Assembly: GCF_041361345.1 (NCBI RefSeq)
Contig: NZ_JBGKAD010000001.1
Span: forward strand, 434,001 to 498,000
Length of the DNA: 64,000 nt
Reading direction: 5' to 3'
DNA from: Halobaculum sp. MBLA0147
Lineage (GTDB): Archaea; Halobacteriota; Halobacteria; Halobacteriales; Haloferacaceae
The notes beneath the pieces were generated by a model. That model was not told where the DNA came from. It saw nothing but the letters and a program-made list of their open reading frames with translations, and searched no databases. Position numbers and translations under genes: made by a program. Shown piece by piece: positions 34,566 through 41,991 of this stretch. Position 1 is the stretch's first letter; each line of letters opens with the position of its first letter.

Positions 34566-35669
34566 TCAGCGCCGGGGTGTCGTCGAGTTCGACCCAGCAG
34601 GACCGCTAGCACCCGGCCCGTCGGCGTGCTCCACGCCGAACGCGGCGGCGTAGTCGACTGCGTACGCACGCAAGTCGCGCGGCTCTCGTCCGAGTACCTC
34701 GTGTGCGTCGTCACTCACTCGTGAGGCGAGCCCGAGTCGTGCGGTGGTGTAGATACCGATCATCAGGAGCGCGAACCCCAGTCCGTGCTCGGTGCGCGCT
34801 CGCCAGAGGAAGGCCGGGGCCGAAGGGTCGGTGTAGGTGACGGGTCGCCGGAGGACCGAAGAGAGCGTCCGTGCGACAGTGTGGTAGTCCACTGCCGTCG
34901 GTCCCGTCACGTCGAGTGCTCGATCCCGGTGTGATCCCTCGGAGAGCACCCGCGCCGCGACGGCCGCGACGTCGCGTGCGTCGACGAAGCTCGTCTCTCC
35001 GTCGCCGGCCGGCACGGGAATCTCGCCGTCGTCTCGGATCGCACGCCCGTGGACCTCGTGGAGATTCTGACAGAAGAACGACGCACGGAGGACCGTGTGT
35101 GGGACCGGCGTGTCGCGGAGGTGCCGCTCGTTCCAGAAGTGCGGGATCAGCGGGTTCCGGTCCGCACCGAGCGTCGAGAGGTACGCGACGTGGTCGACAC
35201 CCACCCGAGACGCCGCGTCGACGAACGAGCGGAGCCTGTCTGCGCCCACACTCGGGACGAACACGAGGAACAGTCGGTCGACGTCCGCGAGCGCCGGTCC
35301 CCACGTCTCCGGCCGCTCGTAGTCGAACGCGGCGAAATCGACGCTCGCGTCCGTCGGGAGTGGCGGAAAGTCGTCGAACGCCGCCGGGGCTTCCGGGACG
35401 TCCGTGCTCGTCCCCGTCCGATCGGACTCCGTCGACGCGGTGTCGTCGCACTCGTCACTGGCTCGCTCCCCGTCACCTCGCTCGGCTTCGCTCTCGTCGT
35501 CACGCTGGTCGTCGCGCCAGTCGTCGTCCGCGAACCGCTCGCGTGCTCGCTCGGGGTCGCGGCTCCCGACACGGACGGTCACGTCGGCGCGTGCCAACTC
35601 GCCGACGACGTGGCGACCGACCGTCCCGGTCCCCGCCGTGACGAGAACGGTCGGGCGAGCGTCGGTCAC
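34566..35669 (-). CDS. NmrA-like NAD(P)-binding protein with acidic insertion
   Basis: An atypical short-chain dehydrogenase of the NmrA/HSCARG kind. The dinucleotide motif is VTAGTGTVGRHVVGEL, followed by the second strand VTVRVGSRDPERARERF. Immediately after this, where the family has a short loop, lies an acidic Asp/Glu/Arg/Ser-rich insertion of about 55 residues, after which the fold resumes at FDYERPETWGPALADVDRLFLV. The later VDHVAYLSTLGAD and TVLRASFFCQNL are typical NmrA segments. No SDR catalytic Tyr-x3-Lys is seen, so it may be a redox sensor rather than an enzyme. It overlaps the upstream NAD(P)-binding gene by 4 nt. Confidence 0.85.
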   Translation of the reverse strand: MTDARPTVLVTAGTGTVGRHVVGELARADVTVRVGSRDPERARERFADDDWRDDQRDDESEAERGDGERASDECDDTASTESDRTGTSTDVPEAPAAFDDFPPLPTDASVDFAAFDYERPETWGPALADVDRLFLVFVPSVGADRLRSFVDAASRVGVDHVAYLSTLGADRNPLIPHFWNERHLRDTPVPHTVLRASFFCQNLHEVHGRAIRDDGEIPVPAGDGETSFVDARDVAAVAARVLSEGSHRDRALDVTGPTAVDYHTVARTLSSVLRRPVTYTDPSAPAFLWRARTEHGLGFALLMIGIYTTARLGLASRVSDDAHEVLGREPRDLRAYAVDYAAAFGVEHADGPGASGPAGSNSTTPRR

Positions 35670-36328
35670 GCCGGACCCACCTTCGGGAGCTCGCGGACGT
35701 ACGCCTCGTCCACGACTGTGTCCAACAGCATCTGCGCCACGTCGGCTCGCGAGACGGCCTCGAAGCCCAACGTCACGTCGCCGGCTCGGTACTCGCCCGT
35801 GCCGGGGTCGTCCGTCAGGCGCGGGACGCGGGCCACGGTCCAGTCGAGGTTCGTCTCCTCGACCCGCTGGACGTGTGTCTCGGCGTCGGCCAACACCGAG
35901 CCGGCGGCGAGTCGCAACAGGACCCCCATCGCCCGCCCGGGGAGCGAGACGGACTCCCCCGGTTCGCGGACGCCCGCGCCGACGAGCCCGACGAACCGGC
36001 GGACGCCGGTCTCTCGCATCGCGTCGAGGACGTGGTCGCCCGCGACCGTGAGGAGGTCGTCTGGACTCCCGCTCGTCTGACCGAGCACGGAGACGACGGC
36101 GTCCGCTCCACGGACCGCCTCCACGACCCCCTCGCCGGTGTAGGCGTCACCCTCGACGATCTCGAGGTTCGGGTCGTCGGCGTCGATCCGTGCTCCACCG
36201 TCCGGTGGTGTCCGTGTCAACTTCTCCGCCGTCCGGACGAAGGCGACGACCTCGTGGCCGTCCGCCACCGCCGCCCGCACCAGCGGGATTCCAGTCCGTC
36301 CCGACGCACCGAACACTGTGATTCTCAC
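35666..36328 (-). CDS. NAD(P)-binding Rossmann protein (SDR a5-like)
   Basis: A 220-residue atypical SDR resembling NAD(P)H-binding proteins related to flavin reductase. Cofactor motif VFGASGRTGIPLVRAAV; the usual ADAVVSVLGQTSG and GVRRFVGLVGAGV strands follow, then VARVPRLTDDPGTGEYRAG. The GTG at 36328 (VRITVFGASG) is chosen over the GTG at 36337 because a TATTTAGC box lies about 26 nt upstream of it. It is the first gene of an operon with the NmrA-like gene, overlapping it by ATGA. Substrate unknown. Confidence 0.85.
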   Translation of the reverse strand: MRITVFGASGRTGIPLVRAAVADGHEVVAFVRTAEKLTRTPPDGGARIDADDPNLEIVEGDAYTGEGVVEAVRGADAVVSVLGQTSGSPDDLLTVAGDHVLDAMRETGVRRFVGLVGAGVREPGESVSLPGRAMGVLLRLAAGSVLADAETHVQRVEETNLDWTVARVPRLTDDPGTGEYRAGDVTLGFEAVSRADVAQMLLDTVVDEAYVRELPKVGPA

Positions 36329-36350
36329 GGGACTCACTACGCTGGCCGAA

Positions 36351-36358
36351 GCTAAATA
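36351..36358 (-). promoter_or_regulatory. TATA-like element of the NAD(P)-binding protein operon
   Basis: TATTTAGC on the minus strand, centred about 26 nt upstream of GTG 36328. It decides between two nearby GTG starts. Confidence 0.6.
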
Positions 36359-36457
36359 CTTGCAACTTCGTATTGGGTGAGTGATGGAGGGTCGGAGTCG
36401 TTCGGGACGTGGAGACGGGTTTTCGGTGACGCTCTCTCGATCGTCGTCTCGGATGTC

Positions 36458-36967
36458 CTACGCGTCGCCCTCGTCGGCGTAGGATTCGAGCAGGTCGACG
36501 TACTTCTGTGGCCACCCTTCGCGTGCGAGGCTCAGTGGGCTGATTCCGACTTCGTTCTCGTGAGTCGGGTCGCCGCCTCGTTCGAGAATGCGCTCGGTCA
36601 GGTCGTAGTACGACTCGCCCACTGCGTGGAGGAGAGGTTCTACCTCGTACGCGTCTTTGATATCGACTCGTGCGCCGTTGTCGAGGAGTGTCTGCGCGAT
36701 CTCCGGATATCCCTCCTGAATTGCACAGTGGAGTGCCGTTTTCCCACCGTCGTCTACCGCGTCGATGTCGATTCCACGCTCCAAGAGATCCGCGACGATC
36801 TCTGTCCGACCCATAATCGTCGCTTCGTGTAGCAGTGTGTTGTTGTTCCCGCCTCTGTGGTCGAGGTCGGCGTCGTCGATCAGTTCGTCGTATTTCGACT
36901 TGTCGCCCTGTACGATAGCCGATTCGATGTCGGTACGACGGTACAGATCGTCTCCGTCGTCAGTCAT
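36458..36967 (-). CDS. Ankyrin-repeat protein, probable immunity partner of the upstream toxin
   Basis: A 169-residue cytoplasmic protein made of about four ankyrin repeats at roughly 42-72, 75-105, 108-138 and 141-165 (NTLLHEATIMGRTEIVADLL; KTALHCAIQEGYPEIAQTLL; EPLLHAVGESYYDLTERIL; SPLSLAREGW). The ATG at 36967 overlaps the end of the DUF4157/GH-E nuclease gene by 8 bp, so the two are translationally coupled. In polymorphic toxin systems the gene directly after the toxin usually encodes immunity, and ankyrin-repeat proteins are one of the known immunity classes; that role is inferred here. Base composition is less GC-rich than in the neighbours, as in the toxin gene. Confidence 0.88.
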   Translation of the reverse strand: MTDDGDDLYRRTDIESAIVQGDKSKYDELIDDADLDHRGGNNNTLLHEATIMGRTEIVADLLERGIDIDAVDDGGKTALHCAIQEGYPEIAQTLLDNGARVDIKDAYEVEPLLHAVGESYYDLTERILERGGDPTHENEVGISPLSLAREGWPQKYVDLLESYADEGDA

Positions 36968-38252
36968 CTCTGTGTTCCTCCAGGTCGCCCCACTTGTCTG
37001 CCCAATACTGTCCGTCTCGTTCATACTCGTGGCTCCTGTTCGCGCTTGGATCTTCGGGATGATAGTGCTCCGGGTCCTGATACTCCGACACGAATTCCTC
37101 CTCAGATATTACGCCGAGAAGATAGTACCTGACTAAGTACTGGTATTCGCGCCCCGGTTTGTGTCCCATCTCCCACGAGTCACCGTAATCCTCGAACGTG
37201 CCCAGTGGTTGACGTGTGTTCGGGTCCACGACAACGCCGTTGTCTGCCTTCCGCTTGGCACGTTCCCAGACTTCACGTCTCTGTCCCGGTTCGTCGTACT
37301 CCGGCCGTCGCTGTCGACCGAACCGCTTCTCCTCGTACTCCCCCCAGTCGATCTCGCCGAATTCGCCGTTGTCGCGCCGTGGCTGTCGTTCGGACCGCTG
37401 GAGGTACACGGGCGTGGCACCCAGCGCGTCGACACCGAGTGCGCTCCCGGCGAGGAGACGCTGGACCGTCGCACCACCCTCTCGTGAGCCGTCCCCGACG
37501 ACTCCCGCCACCGCCGGATCGAGTTTGGCGTCACGAGGGAGCATCGACACCGCCCCGGCCGTCTGCTGGCGAACGTGCGCCAACTCGTGGACCAAGACGT
37601 GTTGCCCCTCGGTCGATTCGGGATCGTACTCGCCGGCACCGAACGCGACGTGGTTACCGACGGTGAACGCTCGCGCATCGATCTCGTCGGCCGCTTCGGC
37701 TGCCTTCGGGCCAGTGTGAATCCGTACGTCGCCGAACGACTCGCCCATCCGCTCTTCGACGGCGCGCTGGACTGCCGGATCGAGCGACCGGCCAGGCGAC
37801 GAGAGTACTTCACGGACTGAGTCGGGAACGTCCGTCTCACCGGCCGGCCCCTCTCGCACTCGTCGGGCGACACGACCTGTGTTCTCGTCGAGAGAGTCCT
37901 GGTTGAACTCCTCGATGTCGTAGGGAATCTCGGAGTCGCGGCGCTCTCTGAAGCGTTGGATCTTCGACTGGTCACCCATCGCGTCAAGCGGAATCCCCTC
38001 GTCGATCCACCGGTGGACCTGTCCACCGTACGCCTTCTCCAACCGCTGCAACTCTCTGTACTCCTTCGCACTGTCTATCTCTCGACCGTAGTACGCCTCT
38101 GCTTCCTCCTTCGTAGTTGGCCCGGCGGTGTTGGGACCGACCGCAGCGTCCGACGGCCACCGCTGGCTCTCCTCACCACTCTCCGTGCGACTCGCCTCTG
38201 CGTCGTTCGTCTCTGCGCTCCTGTTTCGGGACCGCCGCGACCGTCGACTCAT
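36960..38252 (-). CDS. DUF4157 (eCIS core) protein with C-terminal GH-E nuclease toxin domain
   Basis: A 430-residue modular protein. Residues 1-50 are basic then acidic and disordered. Residues about 149-232 form a DUF4157 domain: SSPGRSLDPAVQRAVEERMG, ESFGDVRIHTGPKAAEAADE, then the zinc-protease motif HELAH (222-226). Residues about 325-412 match the HNH/endonuclease VII-type GH-E toxin domain: WEMGHKPGREY with G363/H364, followed by YYLLGVISEEEF, E400 and the N-x-SH segment ANRSHEYE with H408. DUF4157 is the core domain of cargo linked to extracellular contractile injection systems; GH-E is a nuclease toxin fold. The ATG at 38252 has an AT-rich TATA region (38271-38287) upstream. Lower GC than its neighbours suggests transfer. 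Confidence 0.87.
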   Translation of the reverse strand: MSRRSRRSRNRSAETNDAEASRTESGEESQRWPSDAAVGPNTAGPTTKEEAEAYYGREIDSAKEYRELQRLEKAYGGQVHRWIDEGIPLDAMGDQSKIQRFRERRDSEIPYDIEEFNQDSLDENTGRVARRVREGPAGETDVPDSVREVLSSPGRSLDPAVQRAVEERMGESFGDVRIHTGPKAAEAADEIDARAFTVGNHVAFGAGEYDPESTEGQHVLVHELAHVRQQTAGAVSMLPRDAKLDPAVAGVVGDGSREGGATVQRLLAGSALGVDALGATPVYLQRSERQPRRDNGEFGEIDWGEYEEKRFGRQRRPEYDEPGQRREVWERAKRKADNGVVVDPNTRQPLGTFEDYGDSWEMGHKPGREYQYLVRYYLLGVISEEEFVSEYQDPEHYHPEDPSANRSHEYERDGQYWADKWGDLEEHRDD

Positions 38253-38401
38253 CTCTCGACTACCAATTCCTATTTGATATCGCTTAATCCTTCTCCCTAC
38301 TAGCGAACGCTGTCGACTAGTGACGGCCGGCACAGAGACGACTGACACCGAGCCTCACGCGAGTCACCGCACACGCACGGCTAATCCCAACACGACCGTA
38401 G

Positions 38402-38409
38402 CTATTAAC
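38402..38409 (+). promoter_or_regulatory. TATA-like element of the leadered gene at 38518
   Basis: CTATTAAC on the plus strand. With the usual spacing of about 26-28 nt, transcription would begin near 38430-38433, exactly where the structured leader begins. Confidence 0.55.
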
Positions 38410-38432
38410 AACCAGCGAGCACAACGCCGAGA

Positions 38433-38517
38433 CACGACACTGCGGGGTCGTCACTGCAGCAAAGTGGCAGGGTGCTGGTGACACCCTACCTCCGCAGTGT
38501 CGTGGAAGGCCACGACA
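38433..38517 (+). promoter_or_regulatory. Structured 85-nt leader with two mutually exclusive folds
   Basis: Fold A: P1 pairs CACGACACTGCGG (38433-38445) with CCGCAGTGTCGTG (38492-38504), 13 perfect pairs, enclosing hairpins P2 (38450-38455 with 38463-38468, 7-nt loop) and P3 AGGGTG/CACCCT (38469-38474 with 38482-38487, 7-nt loop), a three-way junction. Fold B: TGTCGTGG (38498-38505), AAGG loop, CCACGACA (38510-38517), ending at the base before the ATG. The two folds compete for TGTCGTG. This looks like a translational switch; ligand or protein unknown. Confidence 0.65.
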
Positions 38518-39051
38518 ATGTGTTCGAACGATTCTCCGTCTGAAAAGGATGACGGGACGACCGAGGTACAGCCACTGCTCGACAGCTACGACACCCACCT
38601 GGAGACGCTCCGACTGCTCCCACTGCCGGAGTACCGCACGAGGGAGCTCCACACCGCGACAGAAGCGGTCCGCGACAGACTCACAGCGAGCGGGTTCGTC
38701 CCGCCGACACAACTCCAGCACGTCCTCTGCGTCGTCGCCGAGGCGATCGGCGACGTGCAAGCAGCCGCGATGGGTGAGCCCGACCGCCTCCCCGAGGCAC
38801 CACGCCACCCGGTCGGCACACCCCGTGACGAGTACGCGATGACACCCGCCGAACGCGAGACGGTACTCGACGGGCTCACGAGTCTCCAGTTCACGCTCGT
38901 CGAGACACCAACGCTTCCCGACGGCTGGCGCCAGCGACTCGCCGATCACGACGCCGATTTCGACACGCGGTCAGACACCGTCACGAGCGACGACACCGGA
39001 GTCGACGACGCCACCGGAGCCGTCGACGCCGCCGACCCCACGTCGCCGTAG
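38518..39051 (+). CDS. Protein of unknown function behind a structured leader
   Basis: I do not recognise the family. The ATG at 38518 gives a 177-residue protein starting MCSNDSPSEKDD; GTG 38497 in the same frame lies inside the leader structure. Residues 20-85 are helical (LLDSYDTHLETLRLLPLPEY, then ELHTATEAVRDRL, then QLQHVLCVVAEAIGDVQAAA), residues 108-150 again helical (TPAERETVLDGLTSLQFTLVE), and the tail is an acidic Asp/Thr/Val stretch. No signal peptide, membrane helix or catalytic motif is apparent. It is divergent from the toxin-immunity operon, with only about 265 bp between the two starts, so it could be part of that accessory island. Confidence 0.7.
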   Translation: MCSNDSPSEKDDGTTEVQPLLDSYDTHLETLRLLPLPEYRTRELHTATEAVRDRLTASGFVPPTQLQHVLCVVAEAIGDVQAAAMGEPDRLPEAPRHPVGTPRDEYAMTPAERETVLDGLTSLQFTLVETPTLPDGWRQRLADHDADFDTRSDTVTSDDTGVDDATGAVDAADPTSP

Positions 39052-39172
39052 TCGAACGGCGACCCGACTCAGCGGCACCACTCGACACCGTGCCGGTGGA
39101 CTCGCACCCACAGTACGGAGTCCCGTGCGGTGAGACGCGAAGGGACAAGTGGCTCCGGAGCCGAGTCGGCGC

Positions 39173-39571
39173 ATGGCCGAACCGCCGGAGGTGCCGGAAC
39201 TGGACGCCGGGCTGTCCCGAGAGGAGGCGCGGGCGCTGAAGGAGTCGTTCGACGAGGCGGAACGCGAGCGGATCCAGACGACGGTCGCGGATCTGCTCGA
39301 CCTCCTCGGCCGGGCGCACGCGATGGCCGTGTTGTCGACGTTCGCCTTCTCCGAGGAACCGCTCCGCTTCTCCGATCTGGAAGACGAACTGGAGATCGCA
39401 CCCAACACCCTCTCGACGCGTCTCTCGGAACTCACCGAGGCGGGGCTGCTCGACCGGACCGCCTACGACGAGATCCCGCCGCGGGTGGAGTACACACCCA
39501 CCGAGCGCGCCGAGGCACTGTTCCCCGTGTTCGCGCACCTCCACCACTGGGCGATCGAACACGATCTGTGA
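39173..39571 (+). CDS. HxlR-like winged-helix transcriptional regulator
   Basis: A 132-residue DNA-binding protein. After an acidic start comes a winged helix-turn-helix of the HxlR kind: IQTTVADLLDLLGRAHAMAVL, then LRFSDLEDELEIAPNTLSTR (recognition helix region) and LSELTEAGLLDRTAYDEIPPRVEYTPTER (wing). The C-terminal helix FPVFAHLHHWAIEHDL likely dimerises. HxlR regulators usually control oxidative or xenobiotic responses near their own gene. The convergent neighbour is a vanadium haloperoxidase. ATG 39173 is preferred to an upstream start because it begins just before the acidic N-terminus. Confidence 0.87.
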   Translation: MAEPPEVPELDAGLSREEARALKESFDEAERERIQTTVADLLDLLGRAHAMAVLSTFAFSEEPLRFSDLEDELEIAPNTLSTRLSELTEAGLLDRTAYDEIPPRVEYTPTERAEALFPVFAHLHHWAIEHDL

Positions 39572-39635
39572 GCGTGTGTTCGGGTCTCCACAGCCGCAGT
39601 GAGTCGGGAGTCGGACCCGGTCGTCGTCTGTCGTT

Positions 39636-41576
39636 TCAGACAGTCGGTCGGATCGTCACGGACTCACCGTCGAACGTCTCCAGCGACAACTGCAGATCGT
39701 CGTATCCCGGCACCCGACGTGGGAGACTCAGTTGGTCTTCGAGGTACCGGATCGCGGCCGTCTCGCCGAGTCGGAGGCCGCCGATCCCGTCGCTCCGGTA
39801 GTGGATTCCAGCGCGGTTCCGGCCGAGTGCCATGTTGGAGGCGAGTTTGTTCAACTCGCCACGTACGGTCAGCGACTCGCGGACTCCCATCGCGTCTGTC
39901 TCGGTGGCCGTCTGGAGCGATTGCCCGTCCCGCGTCGGAACGACCTTTTCCGACGAGGGGAACTCGTAGTCTCCGTCGAACAGCGCCTTCAGGACCGTCA
40001 CACCGGCACCTGCAACCACCGAGTGACCAGCCGGGTACGAGGGGTGTGTTGGCGAACCCTCCGCGTACGCCTGCGGGAGCAGGTAACTCCCGAACTGCTC
40101 ACGTGTCTCTGCCAGCGCCTGTGAATCGAGGAGGTTCTGCGGGAGAAGCCTCTCCAAGTCCACCTCATCCGGTGTAGACAGCTCGGAACCGAGAACTGCC
40201 TCGACACGACCACCGTACTCTTCGGGACGGAGTCTGCGGTGGACGTTCCACTTCTTGTGCCAAGCCATCTTCTGGCCGACTTCCGTCGCACCGAGTATAC
40301 GCTTCTCGACGTACAACGGCCCGAAGTCATTGAACGGCAGCGTCGTCTGCTCGGTGAACGTCGCCACGTTCCGTCGACTGGCGCTCGGCTTCTCAAACGG
40401 TTTGAGGGTGTAGGGGATGCCGTCGTCCAGCGGCGCATTCATGCCGAAAATGAGGACCTGTGCGGCCTTCTGTACTTGCCGGAAAGGCGGATCGTCGTGA
40501 ACCCGTTCACACATGTCCCGACCGGTAATGAGGTAGCGTTCCGATCCAAGTTCGTTCCCGGGCAACGACGCGTCGAGTGGTGGGACGATCCCCTGTTGCA
40601 CTTTCAGCCAATCTTCGACGGTCGTCATGTAGTCACTCCCCGGCGCCTGGACGCGAATTTGCTGGTTCTCGACACCGCCGCCGAGTGGACGGTCCTTCCA
40701 GAGGAACTGCGAGACGTACGGGCCGGTAGTCGCGCCGGGGGTGACCCCACGGAAGATGTTCTGTGGTGTCACCGTCCCGTCGGCACCAGGACCACGGTAC
40801 CCGTCCAGTGTGTCGAGTTCCGCCGCCGCTGCTTGGACCAAGTCGTCGTCCGGGTAGTCGTGGAATGGAACGTCGCGAGTCAGTGCCCGCCAGTAGAGTT
40901 CCACCATCTCGGCGCCAGTCTCGGCGCTGTCGAAAGCCGGTGGGCCCGCGATCCGGAGCGTCGCGGTGGACCCTCCCGTCGGCAGATACGTCCACGCCGT
41001 CTCCGGCTGGACCAGCGGCTTCGAGTCGAAGCCGTCACCGACGAGCTCCGTCGGGTCGACGGTCACCGCGTCACCCGCCGCCTCGGTCGGCGGCTCGGCG
41101 TCCTCGTACGCCTGTGTAATCTCGGTAAAGTCGGTCGCCGTCCCACCGGACTCCGTCGCCGAGACGAGTTCTTCGTACGCCGTCGTCGTCGGGAGACCCG
41201 TCGCTGCGTCGTGTGCCAGCGACTTCCCGAACTTGGCCACGACCGCGTCTGTCGCGACCCGGTCGTTCGACGTGTGTGCGCTCGTGTCGGCGTCGACTAC
41301 CAGTTGCTGGCGTGCGGTGTCCCGTCTAGTTTGGAACTCGTTGGTGGCACGCTTCTTGATCGTCGGGTCGGTGCCACCACTATCGTCGCGGCCGTCGCCG
41401 CTCCCGCCGTTACCATTCCCGTTTCCGTTTCCGTTTCCGTTTCCACCGCCGGGTGGATTGCCACTCGCCACGCCGGCCAAACCGGCTGTGGCGAGCCCCC
41501 GAAGCACCCACCGGCGAACGATTCCCCTGTGCTCGGCTGACGGCCCCGAACCGTCTGCTGGGATTCTGTCGGACAT
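39636..41576 (-). CDS. Vanadium-dependent haloperoxidase, Tat-exported
   Basis: A 646-residue PAP2-superfamily enzyme of the vanadium haloperoxidase group, which uses vanadate and H2O2 to oxidise halides. The vanadate pocket is visible: KKWNVHRRLRPEEY (Lys and Arg, near residue 442), SYPAGHSVVAGAG (near 513, acid-base His) and GRNRAGIHYRSD (near 588, Arg and the vanadium-ligating His). The N-terminus RRWVLRGLATAGLAGVAS looks like a Tat signal, followed by a (Gly-Asn)n linker encoded by a hexanucleotide repeat near 41410-41450. Bromide or chloride is plausible in brine, but a phosphatase activity of the same fold cannot be excluded. The ATG at 41576 is preferred to an upstream start. Confidence 0.87.
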   Translation of the reverse strand: MSDRIPADGSGPSAEHRGIVRRWVLRGLATAGLAGVASGNPPGGGNGNGNGNGNGNGGSGDGRDDSGGTDPTIKKRATNEFQTRRDTARQQLVVDADTSAHTSNDRVATDAVVAKFGKSLAHDAATGLPTTTAYEELVSATESGGTATDFTEITQAYEDAEPPTEAAGDAVTVDPTELVGDGFDSKPLVQPETAWTYLPTGGSTATLRIAGPPAFDSAETGAEMVELYWRALTRDVPFHDYPDDDLVQAAAAELDTLDGYRGPGADGTVTPQNIFRGVTPGATTGPYVSQFLWKDRPLGGGVENQQIRVQAPGSDYMTTVEDWLKVQQGIVPPLDASLPGNELGSERYLITGRDMCERVHDDPPFRQVQKAAQVLIFGMNAPLDDGIPYTLKPFEKPSASRRNVATFTEQTTLPFNDFGPLYVEKRILGATEVGQKMAWHKKWNVHRRLRPEEYGGRVEAVLGSELSTPDEVDLERLLPQNLLDSQALAETREQFGSYLLPQAYAEGSPTHPSYPAGHSVVAGAGVTVLKALFDGDYEFPSSEKVVPTRDGQSLQTATETDAMGVRESLTVRGELNKLASNMALGRNRAGIHYRSDGIGGLRLGETAAIRYLEDQLSLPRRVPGYDDLQLSLETFDGESVTIRPTV

Positions 41577-41991
41577 TGTTGTCGTTCGTTTCAGGCCCGA
41601 CATCTACATCAACTAGCGACAGCAGATCTATCGCAGGGATATATATTATATTTGCTGAACACGATCACGGACACTGTGTGTAATGATGTGATACTCGGTA
41701 ACGAATAATACAGCGATGTGTGTTTCCCGGACTTACGGCTGAGCGAACTGTACAGAACGTGGTGCTCGGCGAAACAGCCGACACACTCCGTCACCTGTAA
41801 CGTTCGATACAAAACGTCGGTGTAGCGAACGGTTACACTGCAGGGAGACACGTACCGAGACGTGAACTCGTCCGATCGAACCGCGGCGAGACGCACTGCT
41901 CGTACACTGGAGACGGACGGCGCTCGAAGGCCGGTACGCGCAGACGGCACGATCCACGACCGATCCGAGCACGCTCTCGGAGGTGAGTGCC
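41577..41991. other. Divergent regulatory region between haloperoxidase and threonine-synthase-like genes
   Basis: No gene seen. An AT-rich run GATATATATTATATTTGC (41639-41656) probably holds the haloperoxidase promoter (minus strand). On the other side an inverted repeat TGTAACGTTCG (41796-41806) / CGAACGGTTACA (41826-41837, one bulged base) flanks a TATA-like GATACAAAAC (41806-41815), so a regulator bound there could block transcription of the downstream gene. A leader of about 150 nt would result. Confidence 0.5.

Noticed and set aside
41733-41972. Minus-strand frame in the gap before the threonine-synthase-like gene
   Set aside because: 79 arginine/serine-rich residues, no domain, and it overlaps the inverted repeat and promoter-like elements.
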